Source: Paenibacillus solani (GTDB lineage Bacteria > Bacillota > Bacilli > Paenibacillales > Paenibacillaceae). Taken from it: a stretch of 37,561 nucleotides of DNA. Made by a program: the position numbers and the translations under genes. Every line of letters begins with the position of its first letter. Position 1 is the first letter of the stretch. Shown here piece after piece: positions 1 through 7,033 of the stretch. The notes under the pieces are model-generated. The model saw nothing but the letters and a program-made list of their open reading frames with translations, was not told where the DNA came from and did not search any database. The stretch spans positions 92,993-130,553 of the forward strand of contig NZ_LIUT01000006.1 of NCBI RefSeq assembly GCF_001277345.1, given 5' to 3'.

Positions 1-76
1 CTGCCTCCGGTAGAGTTCCGGAAGCAGTTTATAGCCTAGGGTCTTTTTTCAATGTCTATTAAATGGGGTCTTGACC
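1..76 (+). mobile_element. Possible right end of an IS3-family element (edge remnant)
   Basis: Bases 50-70 read CAATGTCTATTAAATGGGGTC. Their reverse complement closely resembles the sequence at the right edge of the window (37493-37514, ..CCCCTTAGAATAGACATTGG), sharing CCCC and the run ATAGACATTG. Such CCCC...TAGACA ends are typical of IS3-family elements, so this looks like the right terminus of a copy lying to the left of the window. Bases 1-27 form a hairpin (CTGCCTCCGG / CCGGAAGCAG). No transposase sequence is inside the window, so the call rests on the terminus alone. Confidence 0.35.
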
Positions 77-228
77 ACTCATGCAGCGGGCTTTTTATTA
101 TTCTCAATAAGGCACGCTCACTTTTTAGATCAGGATGTGATAAATGTCATCGATGAAATAATCTAAAATTTGAACAATAAGGATAATGCCATTTGCGGCT
201 GTATTTATGAACGGAGAGGGGGAGGGAC

Positions 229-450
229 ATGAGCGCAGCGATCCGGGAGTGCGTGGAACAAGATTATGTGATTGAGCATGTGAAGAAGCACTTTCCTTGC
301 ACGGTGCTTTGGTGTGAAGGGCGTGCATGCCTGGAGTATAACAGTGAGGAAGAATTAGCCCAAATATCTGAACATGTTAAAGCTAACTTTGATAAGGAGC
401 TTCTTGACGTATTTTTCACTGCTATTGAGAGCCTTCCGCTTGACGATTAA
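229..450 (+). CDS. Small acidic protein of unknown function (73 aa)
   Basis: A 73-residue soluble protein with no family I recognise. The start ATG follows a strong purine-rich ribosome binding site (GGAGAGGGGGAGGGAC), and the gene is followed about 90 bases later by a clean intrinsic terminator, so it looks like a real monocistronic unit. The protein is acidic at its C-terminus (ends LPLDD), has two cysteines near the middle (PCTVLWCEGRAC contains three in all), and shows no signal peptide or membrane segment. Its neighbours, a possible IS end upstream and an oppositely oriented monooxygenase operon downstream, say nothing about its job. I give it no function. Confidence 0.65.
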   Translation: MSAAIRECVEQDYVIEHVKKHFPCTVLWCEGRACLEYNSEEELAQISEHVKANFDKELLDVFFTAIESLPLDD

Positions 451-540
451 ATCGTGGTTGTATTTGAGAATTGAAAGGCTGGTCTTCGAAAAAGAGGAGG
501 GACTTCATCATCCCTGTGTATCCCTCGCCCTTATAAATCG

Positions 541-567
541 AAGCCCGCTCCATGAGCGGGCTTTTTG
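541..567 (+). terminator. Intrinsic terminator
   Basis: AAGCCCGCTC, loop CAT, GAGCGGGCTT followed by TTT. This is a 10-bp GC-rich stem with a U-run on the plus strand, ending the transcript of the small gene at 229-450. The minus-strand operon on the other side has no U-run here. Confidence 0.85.
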
Positions 568-585
568 TAGTTAATAAACAAACGC

Positions 586-1848
586 TCATATAGGTTCGAG
601 GGCATGGGTTAACGACTTATGAATGGTTTCCTTTTGCTCTATGCCAGCAATGCCGCAAGCAATATTTCCGCTAATTTTTTTGCGGAGCCCAGGTATGAAT
701 CGTGCTGAGAATATGCCCATCATTTTTAACGAGTGAATCAGTTTATTCGGTGTATAAACGACGGAAGACATAAAGTCGGATCGCGAAATAATCTCCTCAT
801 TGATCGGTTGGCGAATTTGTTCATACAGGGAGTAAGCTTTTTCTAATGAGATGGATTTGGAGAAATAACGATGCAGAAGATCACCCAGGAGATCGGCATC
901 TTGAATAGCCATATTCATGCCTTGGCCAGAGCTTGCATGTGTGAGATGAGCAGCATCGCCAATGAGGGCTACCCCTTGTTTCACATACTGTTCCGCATGC
1001 ATTCGGTACATCTTGTAGATATGTTCACCCTCACGATGTACAGGGACCTGATCTAATTCAGGGACGCGTTTTTGCAGCTGCTCAAACAACTGTTCATCTG
1101 ATAATTTTCGCCATTGTGAGGCTTGTCCCGAGGGGACGACGACGGTCACGCGCATCTGCCGGTCCGGTAAAGGAATGAAGACAACCGCACCGTCACGATG
1201 AAGGTTTACGAGTGTCCTTAGCTCGTTTGAAAACCAGGCGGGCCTTGGCAAATGCAGCACAACAAGCTCATGATGATATAACGCTCGCTTTGCATCAATT
1301 TGAAGATGTTGTCGAATACCAGATAATCCGCCATCGGCGGCAATGACGATGGGAGCGGTATATTGAAAAGTCTCGTTCCTCTGCTTTACCCTTACTCCGT
1401 TCACTTGGTTTTTTTCATTCCATAACAGCTTTTCAACAATAATTCCGCGCTGAAGGTGGATCAACTCATGTTTGTCAGCATAGTCTAATAATCCTTGTTC
1501 AATATCTCGATGGGGAATGTTTAGAATGTAGTTATATTTACTTGAGGTGAGAGGTTGTAAGTCGATATTCATTAATGTCTTAAGTACAGGATGCCGAAGC
1601 TCGATGCCAGAAGATTTTACATGCGGATATTTTAATAACTCTGGGAGAGCTCCCCATTGTTCGAGTATTTCCAGTGTTCGGGGCTGCAGGCCGTCTCCGC
1701 GATTCATACTGCCAGGTTCTTTGCGTCGATCAAGCAGGAGAGTCCTTATATTGTATTTAGCCATTGCACAAGCCAGTGCTGCTCCTGCCACAGCCCCTCC
1801 AACAATAATGACGTCTGCGTCATATTTAACGGAATGATTTATAATCAA
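586..1848 (-). CDS. FAD-dependent aromatic-ring monooxygenase (UbiH/PHBH-like)
   Basis: A 420-residue flavoprotein of the group A FAD monooxygenases, which hydroxylate aromatic or polyketide-type substrates using NAD(P)H and O2. The N-terminus carries the Rossmann FAD-binding motif (VIIVGGAVAGAALA, about residues 13-26) and the C-terminal half the second FAD motif (IGDAAHLTHASSGQGMN), both diagnostic of this fold. It probably acts in the cytoplasm. The start is a TTG preceded by AAAGGAGG at a spacing of ten bases. It is the last gene of a TetR / SDR / monooxygenase operon, 22 bases below the SDR. That context suggests oxidation and reduction of one small molecule, possibly a xenobiotic or antibiotic, under TetR control. 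The substrate cannot be read from the sequence. Confidence 0.85.
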   Translation of the reverse strand: MIINHSVKYDADVIIVGGAVAGAALACAMAKYNIRTLLLDRRKEPGSMNRGDGLQPRTLEILEQWGALPELLKYPHVKSSGIELRHPVLKTLMNIDLQPLTSSKYNYILNIPHRDIEQGLLDYADKHELIHLQRGIIVEKLLWNEKNQVNGVRVKQRNETFQYTAPIVIAADGGLSGIRQHLQIDAKRALYHHELVVLHLPRPAWFSNELRTLVNLHRDGAVVFIPLPDRQMRVTVVVPSGQASQWRKLSDEQLFEQLQKRVPELDQVPVHREGEHIYKMYRMHAEQYVKQGVALIGDAAHLTHASSGQGMNMAIQDADLLGDLLHRYFSKSISLEKAYSLYEQIRQPINEEIISRSDFMSSVVYTPNKLIHSLKMMGIFSARFIPGLRKKISGNIACGIAGIEQKETIHKSLTHALEPI

Positions 1849-1870
1849 CCTATGTTAACCTCCTTTTATA

Positions 1871-2641
1871 TTAAGTTGTAATCTTATGGATAATTCGGTT
1901 AGCGATCGCAGGCATGTACTTAATCAATTGAGTCATCATATAGCTCTGGCGACCGATAACTACGTCCTTTCGGTTGGCGAGGACGGCTTTGACCATGGCC
2001 TCTGCTGCCTTGTCTAAATCCAGAGAGCCTGATTTGCCATACCAACTGGGAGTGCGGTCGCCTAGATGTGAGCTTATATTCGTGTTCATATGTCCAGGGG
2101 AGAGCAGGTTTACATGTACATTGCTATTCTTTAATTCTCGATGCAAGCCGCGTGCAAAGCAGGAGATTGCTGCTTTGGTTGCACCGTAAGGGACCATCTG
2201 TGGAAATGCAGCCTCTCCCATCATCGAGGAGAGAAATACAAGCTGTCCCTTATTTCTTCTCAGCATATGAGGAAGGATATATCTTGCACAGCGCATGATG
2301 CCAACAACATTGGTTTGAAACATCAATTCCAATTCATCGGTTCGAAGGGCATCAACCCGATCGATATATTGGACAGCGGATCCCAGAATAGCAATGTCAA
2401 TCCGCTGAAATTTGTCGATGCTATCCGATATCAGTGAAGTGACGGATGCCTCTGAACAAATATCACAGGGAATCACATGGCAGCTGCCGCCGCTTTCAAG
2501 GATTTCATGCTGCAGCTCCAGAAGCGCATAAGTTGACCGGGAGGAAGCAATAACAGTGACACCGAGCGATGCGAATTTTTTGGCCAGTACTCGCCCTATT
2601 CCGCTTGAAGCTCCAACGATCAGAACAACTTTTCCATTCAT
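1871..2641 (-). CDS. Short-chain dehydrogenase/reductase
   Basis: A classical SDR oxidoreductase of 256 residues that uses NAD(P)H to reduce a carbonyl or oxidise an alcohol. The cofactor motif GASSGIG is near residue 10, the catalytic serine lies in the LSSMMG stretch, and the active-site YGATK supplies tyrosine and lysine. The usual NNAG motif is replaced by LGSA, a tolerated but less common variant. I place the start at the ATG at 2641 because AGGAGG lies six bases before it. The upstream in-frame ATG at 2659 overlaps the tetR stop and has no ribosome binding site. Tight packing with the regulator upstream and the FAD monooxygenase downstream implies a shared pathway. Substrate unknown. 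Confidence 0.88.
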   Translation of the reverse strand: MNGKVVLIVGASSGIGRVLAKKFASLGVTVIASSRSTYALLELQHEILESGGSCHVIPCDICSEASVTSLISDSIDKFQRIDIAILGSAVQYIDRVDALRTDELELMFQTNVVGIMRCARYILPHMLRRNKGQLVFLSSMMGEAAFPQMVPYGATKAAISCFARGLHRELKNSNVHVNLLSPGHMNTNISSHLGDRTPSWYGKSGSLDLDKAAEAMVKAVLANRKDVVIGRQSYMMTQLIKYMPAIANRIIHKITT

Positions 2642-2655
2642 GCCAAGCCTCCTAT

Positions 2656-3243
2656 TCATTCGGTTTTTAATATGCCTTCAAAAAGAATGCTTGTAATTAA
2701 GGACAAGGATTGAGAATAAGTCAGATTATGCTCTTTCATAAACCCTTCCTTCGTAAATTCATCGATTGAATGCATTAATAGCTGAACGATTATTTTCGGG
2801 TCGATGTCCCGGATCACCCCCTTTTTCCTGGCTGCTTCAAACAACATCTCGTATCGTTCCAGCCGAATATTGCGCTCTTGAACCACATGCTCCCACAAAT
2901 CCGGATAAAGCTGCTGAATTTCACCTACTTGCTGCATGGTAAAGAAACTCAGCTTTTCAGAAACCATCGTAAGCAGACGGATGATCTTATCGATAATATC
3001 CATACTCGGATCTCTTATGATCGGGGCAATCGTATCGTCGATGGATTGAAATACATGGTCAATGCAGGCCGTGATCAATGCTTCTTTATTTGTATACAGT
3101 TTGTAGATTGTTTTTTTGCTTATGCTTAATTCAGAAGCGACTTGATCCAACAGCACGCTCTTAAACCCGTCTTTCAAACCAAGCTCTAAATACTTTTCCA
3201 TAATTTCTATCTTCTGCTGATGCTGTACAGTTGTCAGCTCCAT
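2656..3243 (-). CDS. TetR/AcrR-family transcriptional repressor
   Basis: A 195-residue regulator with the N-terminal TetR helix-turn-helix (GFKSVLLDQVASELSISKKT, then IYKLYTNKEAL, about residues 25-55) and a variable helical ligand-binding domain. The start chosen is the ATG at 3243, preceded by ACAGGAGGG; a more upstream in-frame start has no such site. It heads an operon with the SDR and FAD monooxygenase and lies just downstream of a strong promoter overlapped by a perfect palindrome. By analogy with the family it likely represses its own operon until a ligand, perhaps the substrate of the two enzymes, releases it. Confidence 0.88.
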   Translation of the reverse strand: MELTTVQHQQKIEIMEKYLELGLKDGFKSVLLDQVASELSISKKTIYKLYTNKEALITACIDHVFQSIDDTIAPIIRDPSMDIIDKIIRLLTMVSEKLSFFTMQQVGEIQQLYPDLWEHVVQERNIRLERYEMLFEAARKKGVIRDIDPKIIVQLLMHSIDEFTKEGFMKEHNLTYSQSLSLITSILFEGILKTE

Positions 3244-3292
3244 ACCCGATTTCCCTCCTGTGAAAAACAAGCCTATGTAAAAACAAGTCTAT

Positions 3293-3352
3293 GGAAACTC
3301 AAATTTATTTTTGAGTTTCCTGTATGATACCAACACTCCATAAAAATGTCAA
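3293..3352 (-). promoter_or_regulatory. Promoter and palindromic operator of the tetR operon
   Basis: On the minus strand TTGACA (3347-3352), a 17-base spacer and TATCAT (3324-3329) form a near-consensus sigma-A promoter. Directly downstream, over the expected start of transcription, lies a perfect inverted repeat with 11-base arms, GGAAACTCAAA (3293-3303) and TTTGAGTTTCC (3310-3320), separated by six bases. This is the expected layout of a TetR self-repression site. Confidence 0.8.
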
Positions 3353-3409
3353 TAATTCCAAATTAGATATGAGTGGCTTGAATATAATCGCGTACATACA
3401 TGGACGTAC

Positions 3410-3440
3410 AAAAACCCGCTCGTATGGAACGAGTCGGGTT
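3410..3440 (-). terminator. Intrinsic terminator of the peptide/ABC exporter operon
   Basis: Read on the minus strand, AACCCGACTCGT, a short loop, then ACGAGCGGGTT followed by TTTG. The stem has one bulge, and it lies about 50 bases beyond the stop of the ABC exporter. Confidence 0.75.
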
Positions 3441-3490
3441 AGATGTAAGATTGGACACGGCAAGCTAATAGGGTAGTCTTTACGAACCAA

Positions 3491-5296
3491 TCATGAAGCA
3501 TATCGCTTAGCTTGGGTATGGAACATCTCGGCATAGGCACCCTGGGCTGCTAGTAATGTATCATGATTTCCTTCTTCTACAATTTCGCCATTATGCAGGA
3601 CAATAATTCTGTCTGCATGCTTGCAGCTGCTCAATCGATGAGAGATCATAATCGTTGTCTTACCTTCATATAGCGTAGCGAACTTATCATAGATTTCGGC
3701 TTCCGCCCTCGGATCAAGCGCAGCTGTTGGCTCATCCAGAATAACAATTTGCGTATCTCTCATGAAAGCGCGGCTTAATGCTATTTTCTGCCATTGTCCC
3801 CCGGACAGTTCGTATCCATTGTGGAACATTGCCCCGAGTTCTGTATCCAAACCGTGGGGCAGCTTCTCCATTAATCCGCTTAGGCCAGCTTTATTCACGG
3901 CGGCTTTAATGGATGCATCATCTTCTATTTTTGCGTGTCCCATGGCAATATTCTCGCGAACCGTTAATTGATAGCTCTCAAAATCTTGAAACACGGCGGA
4001 AACATTTTGACGCATACTTTTGGGCTCGATGGTGCGAATGTCTACCCCATCGAATAGAATGGTGCCTTCATCGGGCAAATACAACCCAAGCAAGCATTTA
4101 ACAAGCGTACTTTTACCCGCGCCATTCTCACCTACAATGGCAATCTTTTCTCCTGGCGAAATGTTAAAGCTAATCTTTTTTAGCTGTGGAGTGCTATGCG
4201 TCGCATATGTGAAAGAGAGATTTTTGACCTCTATTTTTGTCTTTAATTTCTCAGGGAATGGATGGATTTGATTTTGAGATTCCTCAACGTCCAGATCAAG
4301 GAAGTGTAAGACTTCATTAATGAATAGACTTTCTTCGTAGACGGCGGCTATGGAGTAACCCAATCCGGTAATGATGGACTGAATTTGCTGAAGGGCTTGG
4401 GTTAACGAGACATAGTGTCCGATGGTTAGCGCGCCGCTTGCGCCAAACAGAATGAGTACAATAATGACACAGACATCCAATAAAATTTGTGAGATATTGA
4501 CGAGGAGCATTCGGCTATCGGTGCGTTTGCGAAGATCATATTGTTCGTCCCCTGTTTTCCAGAAGATGCCCTTCCACTTAGCGGTTAAGTAAGGTGTATA
4601 ATTATAAATTCGTGCTTCTTTGGCTGTACTTCGGCTATGTAAAATGCGGAGCAAATAATGAACCTTTCGTTGTTCCGGTGTTTGAGTCATCGCCTGATTG
4701 TATTTTTGTTTGCCAAAATGAGCATTCACTAGAATGTTAGGGATAATCATAACTAGTACAATGGCAGCCAGTACCCAATGGAACGAGAGCAGAATCGATA
4801 CTAATCCGACTAACGTTATGATACTTGAACCAATCGTTAGTATGAGGTTAACCAGGTTAAAGCCCTTAACATCTACACCAAATGCAGCCCGCTCAAGTTG
4901 ATCATAATAATCGGGACGGTCGAAATAACTTAAAGGCAGCTGGGAGGCTTTATTGATTAATAATTGTTCGAAATAATACTTTAGCTTTTGTTGCGCACGA
5001 AAACCGACAACAGAGTTTAAATAATTTAAGAAGCGATCAGCGATCAGAACCAGCGCTTGCAGGCCCAGAACGAAATAGACATCAGAGGCGATCGCTTGCT
5101 GTTGTGTGAATAGTAAGGTTACCAAATCAACTAATTCTTTTACAATGTAAATTTGGGCGACAGGAATTAATGCTGTCATGATTCTTAGCAAGATAAGCAG
5201 AATCGTCGCACCAGGAATGACTTTAAGCATAAGTGGCATGAATCGACTGAATACACTGAAAACAACCTTGTTTTTCTCCGAATGATTGATCTGCAT
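3491..5296 (-). CDS. ABC exporter (fused membrane and ATPase domains) for the six-Cys peptides
   Basis: A 601-residue half-transporter: an N-terminal six-helix membrane domain (about residues 20-320) followed by an ATPase domain with Walker A GENGAGKST (389-397), signature LSGGQ (near 497), Walker B IVILDEP (near 517) and the H-loop MISHRLS. There is no N-terminal C39 peptidase domain, which fits cargo lacking a double-glycine leader. The start ATG at 5296 follows AAAGGTGAGG; an upstream in-frame extension has no ribosome binding site. It is the last gene of the operon containing six cysteine-rich peptide genes and two redox proteins, so its likely job is exporting those peptides, and it may also give producer immunity. 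A terminator-like hairpin separates it from the peptide array. Confidence 0.85.
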   Translation of the reverse strand: MQINHSEKNKVVFSVFSRFMPLMLKVIPGATILLILLRIMTALIPVAQIYIVKELVDLVTLLFTQQQAIASDVYFVLGLQALVLIADRFLNYLNSVVGFRAQQKLKYYFEQLLINKASQLPLSYFDRPDYYDQLERAAFGVDVKGFNLVNLILTIGSSIITLVGLVSILLSFHWVLAAIVLVMIIPNILVNAHFGKQKYNQAMTQTPEQRKVHYLLRILHSRSTAKEARIYNYTPYLTAKWKGIFWKTGDEQYDLRKRTDSRMLLVNISQILLDVCVIIVLILFGASGALTIGHYVSLTQALQQIQSIITGLGYSIAAVYEESLFINEVLHFLDLDVEESQNQIHPFPEKLKTKIEVKNLSFTYATHSTPQLKKISFNISPGEKIAIVGENGAGKSTLVKCLLGLYLPDEGTILFDGVDIRTIEPKSMRQNVSAVFQDFESYQLTVRENIAMGHAKIEDDASIKAAVNKAGLSGLMEKLPHGLDTELGAMFHNGYELSGGQWQKIALSRAFMRDTQIVILDEPTAALDPRAEAEIYDKFATLYEGKTTIMISHRLSSCKHADRIIVLHNGEIVEEGNHDTLLAAQGAYAEMFHTQAKRYAS

Positions 5297-5330
5297 CGTG
5301 ACCTCACCTTTATAGGAGATTGTTATTAAT

Positions 5331-5365
5331 AAAGAGGAGAGCACTGAACGAACGCTCTCCTCTTT
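5331..5365 (-). terminator. Attenuating hairpin between peptide array and exporter
   Basis: Perfect 12-bp stem, AAAGAGGAGAGC (5331-5342) and GCTCTCCTCTTT (5354-5365), with an 11-base loop. On the minus strand it is followed by TTATTAATAAC, a weak U-rich tail. It lies between the last peptide gene and the exporter. No plus-strand gene ends here, so it probably gives partial termination that keeps peptide mRNA in excess over exporter mRNA. Confidence 0.7.
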
Positions 5366-5406
5366 TTGGTTTGTTACTATCGAATCATTCCAAGTACATT
5401 AAGAGA

Positions 5407-5538
5407 CTAGCAGCCGCATTTGGACGTTTCCTTATACTTGCAATTTGTACCTTCGTACCAGTAGTAGATTCTTACATCATTAATATTCCCGCTACAACGT
5501 TGGGCAACGCAGTAGTCTCCTTGTGCAGGACAAGACAT
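5407..5538 (-). CDS. Leaderless six-cysteine peptide, copy 6 in transcription order (43 aa)
   Basis: A 43-residue peptide beginning MSCPAQGDYC and ending in CGC. Cysteines are at 3, 10, 15, 33, 41 and 43, as in the other copies. It has the conserved block YYWYEGTNCKY (26-36) and a more lysine-rich tail than its sisters (K34, K36, K40). There is no hydrophobic signal or double-glycine leader, so the translated form should be close to the mature form. The start at 5538 is preferred over the in-frame ATG at 5544 because AGGTGG lies eight bases before it; use of the upstream ATG would add Met-Ser. The likely product is an exported, three-disulfide, bacteriocin-like peptide. I know no named family for it. 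Confidence 0.85.
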   Translation of the reverse strand: MSCPAQGDYCVAQRCSGNINDVRIYYWYEGTNCKYKETSKCGC

Positions 5539-5576
5539 GGACATTACCACCTTTATTGGATATTTTAAAAAAAGCT

Positions 5577-5705
5577 TTAGCAGGTGCAACTAGTCACTTG
5601 GTTATACCTGCAACTTGCACCTTCGTACCAGTAAGTAACTCGTCTGTCATAAGTATTTAGACAGAGTACAGTAGTGCAGTAGTCTCCGTTTACAGGACAA
5701 GCCAT
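5577..5705 (-). CDS. Leaderless six-cysteine peptide, copy 5 (42 aa)
   Basis: The most divergent member, 42 residues, starting MACPVNGDYC and ending SCTC. All six cysteines are kept (3, 10, 15, 32, 40, 42), with one residue fewer between the third and fourth. The core YWYEGASCRY is conserved, while the stretch after the third cysteine (LNTYDRRVT) differs from other copies. The C-terminal CGC becomes CTC. The ribosome binding site is AAAGGCGG. A nearby upstream ATG is out of frame here, unlike in four other copies, which supports the downstream ATG as the true start throughout the array. Confidence 0.82.
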   Translation of the reverse strand: MACPVNGDYCTTVLCLNTYDRRVTYWYEGASCRYNQVTSCTC

Positions 5706-5746
5706 GGGTCATAACCGCCTTTATTTAGATATTTGTCAATAAAGTT

Positions 5747-5878
5747 TTAACAGCCGCATTTGGACTCTTGGTTATACCTGCAATTTGTACCTTCGTACCA
5801 GTAATAAATTCGAACGTCATAAGTATTCGCGCTACAGCGTTGAGAAGTGCAATAGCTTCCTTGTGCAGGACAAGACAT
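5747..5878 (-). CDS. Leaderless six-cysteine peptide, copy 4 (43 aa)
   Basis: A 43-residue peptide, MSCPAQGSYC at the start and CGC at the end, with cysteines at 3, 10, 15, 33, 41 and 43. The middle reads SANTYDVRIYYWYEGTNCRY, mixing features of copies 1 and 6 (VRIYYWY) with those of copies 2 and 3 (NTY). The ribosome binding site AAAGGTGG lies eight bases before the chosen ATG. Role inferred as for its sisters: oxidised by the MauE/thioredoxin pair and exported by the downstream ABC protein. Confidence 0.85.
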   Translation of the reverse strand: MSCPAQGSYCTSQRCSANTYDVRIYYWYEGTNCRYNQESKCGC

Positions 5879-5917
5879 GGTCATTACCACCTTTATTGGA
5901 TATTTTTTGGTGAAGTT

Positions 5918-6049
5918 TTAACAGCCACAAGAGGATTCTTGTCCGTATCTGCAATTTGCACCGGCATACCAGTAAGTAATTTTTACTGAATAAGTATTAA
6001 AAGAACATTGCTGAGAGATACAGTAACTACCGTTTGAAGGACAAGACAT
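5918..6049 (-). CDS. Leaderless six-cysteine peptide, copy 3 (43 aa)
   Basis: A 43-residue peptide starting MSCPSNGSYC, with cysteines at 3, 10, 15, 33, 41 and 43 and a CGC end. The central part is NTYSVKITYWYAGANCRY, which pairs it with copy 2 (STYSVRITYWYSGASCRY) as a recent duplicate. The only acidic residue is in the tail (QESS), so the net charge is slightly positive. Ribosome binding site and spacing match those of the other units. Confidence 0.85.
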   Translation of the reverse strand: MSCPSNGSYCISQQCSFNTYSVKITYWYAGANCRYGQESSCGC

Positions 6050-6088
6050 GGACATTACCACCTTTATAAGTTTTTTTAATAAACGTAA

Positions 6089-6220
6089 TTAGCAACCACA
6101 AGAGGATGATTGCTCATATCTGCAGCTTGCACCGGAATACCAGTAAGTAATTCTTACTGAATAAGTGCTAGGACCACAACGCTCAGAGACACAGTAGCTA
6201 CCGTTTGAAGGACAAGACAT
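6089..6220 (-). CDS. Leaderless six-cysteine peptide, copy 2 (43 aa)
   Basis: A 43-residue peptide starting MSCPSNGSYC, cysteines at 3, 10, 15, 33, 41 and 43, ending SSSCGC. It is closest to copy 3. It has a proline after the third cysteine (CGPSTY), not found in the other copies. The start at 6220 has AAAGGTGG upstream at eight bases; the in-frame ATG at 6226 would add two residues. Confidence 0.85.
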   Translation of the reverse strand: MSCPSNGSYCVSERCGPSTYSVRITYWYSGASCRYEQSSSCGC

Positions 6221-6258
6221 GGACATTACCACCTTTATAAGATTTTTAATGGAAATAC

Positions 6259-6390
6259 TTAACAGCCGCAAATGGAGTCCTGACCATACTTACAATTTGT
6301 ACCGGAGTACCAGTAATAGATCCTTACATCATTAATATTTGCGCTACAGCGCTGAGCAACACAGTAGTTACCGTTTGAAGGACACGACAT
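6259..6390 (-). CDS. Leaderless six-cysteine peptide, copy 1, first in the array (43 aa)
   Basis: A 43-residue peptide starting MSCPSNGNYC with cysteines at 3, 10, 15, 33, 41 and 43, ending ICGC. It has a single possible start, ATG at 6390, preceded by GGAAAGGGGGTGAAACA. It has no extra upstream ATG, so it defines the start for the family. Its centre (SANINDVRIYYWYSGTNCKY) resembles copy 6, so the two outermost genes of the array are sequence neighbours. Aromatic residues are dense (YYWY). It follows the thioredoxin gene by about 77 bases with no obvious promoter, consistent with one operon. Confidence 0.87.
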   Translation of the reverse strand: MSCPSNGNYCVAQRCSANINDVRIYYWYSGTNCKYGQDSICGC

Positions 6391-6467
6391 TGTTTCACCC
6401 CCTTTCCAAAAATCTACATGTGACGGAAGTTGGAGTTTTAGATTTAAATCCGATCGATCATCGTAGG

Positions 6468-7028
6468 TTATGAGGCTTGGGAGGTGAGTGTCTGAGCAAG
6501 CAGAGCCTCAAGCTGTTCTCTGTGCTGGACGACGCTTTTCGCAATGACATCTCCTTGCGGAGTCAAATAATAGACAAAAGGAAAGATGCCGGTTTCAAAG
6601 GGTGTAGGGGAGGCAATATTTGCTACGGGTATGCTTAGTTCATATTGCTTAATGATCTCAATTATGTCCGGTTGTTGACCGATCATGAGAATGAGTGGTT
6701 GAATGTGGGGATTACGCTTGTTGAATTTTTCCAATACAGGGTAGAGTGACTTACACGAGCTGCATTTTGCATCTGTAAACGCTATCAGGAAACCGAGTTT
6801 TTGTTCTCTGAGTTGTCTTAAATCGATGGAGCCTCTGTTAACGGTTTCAAAGTGAAGTTGAGGAAATCGTAAACCGTGGGGTAGCCCGTGATCTTCCTCA
6901 ATAAGACCGGGTAGTGGAGGTGCTTGTCCTTTTGAGGCTTGTATTTTTCGTCCAAGCTGAATAATGAAGTACGATTGTAGTGCAACCATAACCCATAGAA
7001 ATGCATAAGATAGATTGAATAGATTCAT
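6468..7028 (-). CDS. Membrane-anchored thioredoxin-like protein (TlpA/MauD type)
   Basis: A 186-residue protein with one N-terminal membrane segment (about residues 5-24) and an extracytoplasmic thioredoxin domain. The redox motif is C89-S-S-C92 (DAKCSSCK), and FPFVYYLTPQG supplies the cis-proline loop of the thioredoxin fold. It resembles MauD-like partners of MauE. By family it makes, breaks or shuffles disulfides outside the membrane. It overlaps or abuts the mauE-like gene and precedes the cysteine-rich peptide array, so oxidative folding of those peptides is the obvious role. The start is uncertain: ATG at 7028 or TTG at 7037, both behind GGAGG at non-ideal spacing. Confidence 0.82.
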   Translation of the reverse strand: MNLFNLSYAFLWVMVALQSYFIIQLGRKIQASKGQAPPLPGLIEEDHGLPHGLRFPQLHFETVNRGSIDLRQLREQKLGFLIAFTDAKCSSCKSLYPVLEKFNKRNPHIQPLILMIGQQPDIIEIIKQYELSIPVANIASPTPFETGIFPFVYYLTPQGDVIAKSVVQHREQLEALLAQTLTSQAS

Positions 7029-7033
7029 TGAAT

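Larger units (their letters stand above)
5407..6390 (-). repeat. Tandem array of six paralogous peptide genes (about 170-bp unit)
   Basis: Six copies of one unit in head-to-tail order. Start codons lie at 6390, 6220, 6049, 5878, 5705 and 5538, giving start-to-start distances of 170, 171, 171, 173 and 167 bases. Each unit has its own ribosome binding site (AAAGGTGG, AAAGGCGG or AAAGGGGG), a 42-43-codon gene and a short AT-rich linker. Four units (starts 6220, 6049, 5878, 5538) also carry a second in-frame ATG six bases before the start I prefer. This is a gene array made by duplication, not a CRISPR or satellite repeat. Confidence 0.95.

Noticed and set aside
5407..6390. CRISPR or satellite array from the regular 170-base spacing
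   Set aside because: Each unit contains an open reading frame with its own ribosome binding site and conserved protein sequence, and the differences follow codon logic.
5407..6390. Lanthipeptide or sactipeptide precursors
   Set aside because: There is no leader peptide, no lanthionine synthetase or radical SAM gene, and the exporter lacks a C39 domain. The redox pair fits plain disulfides better.
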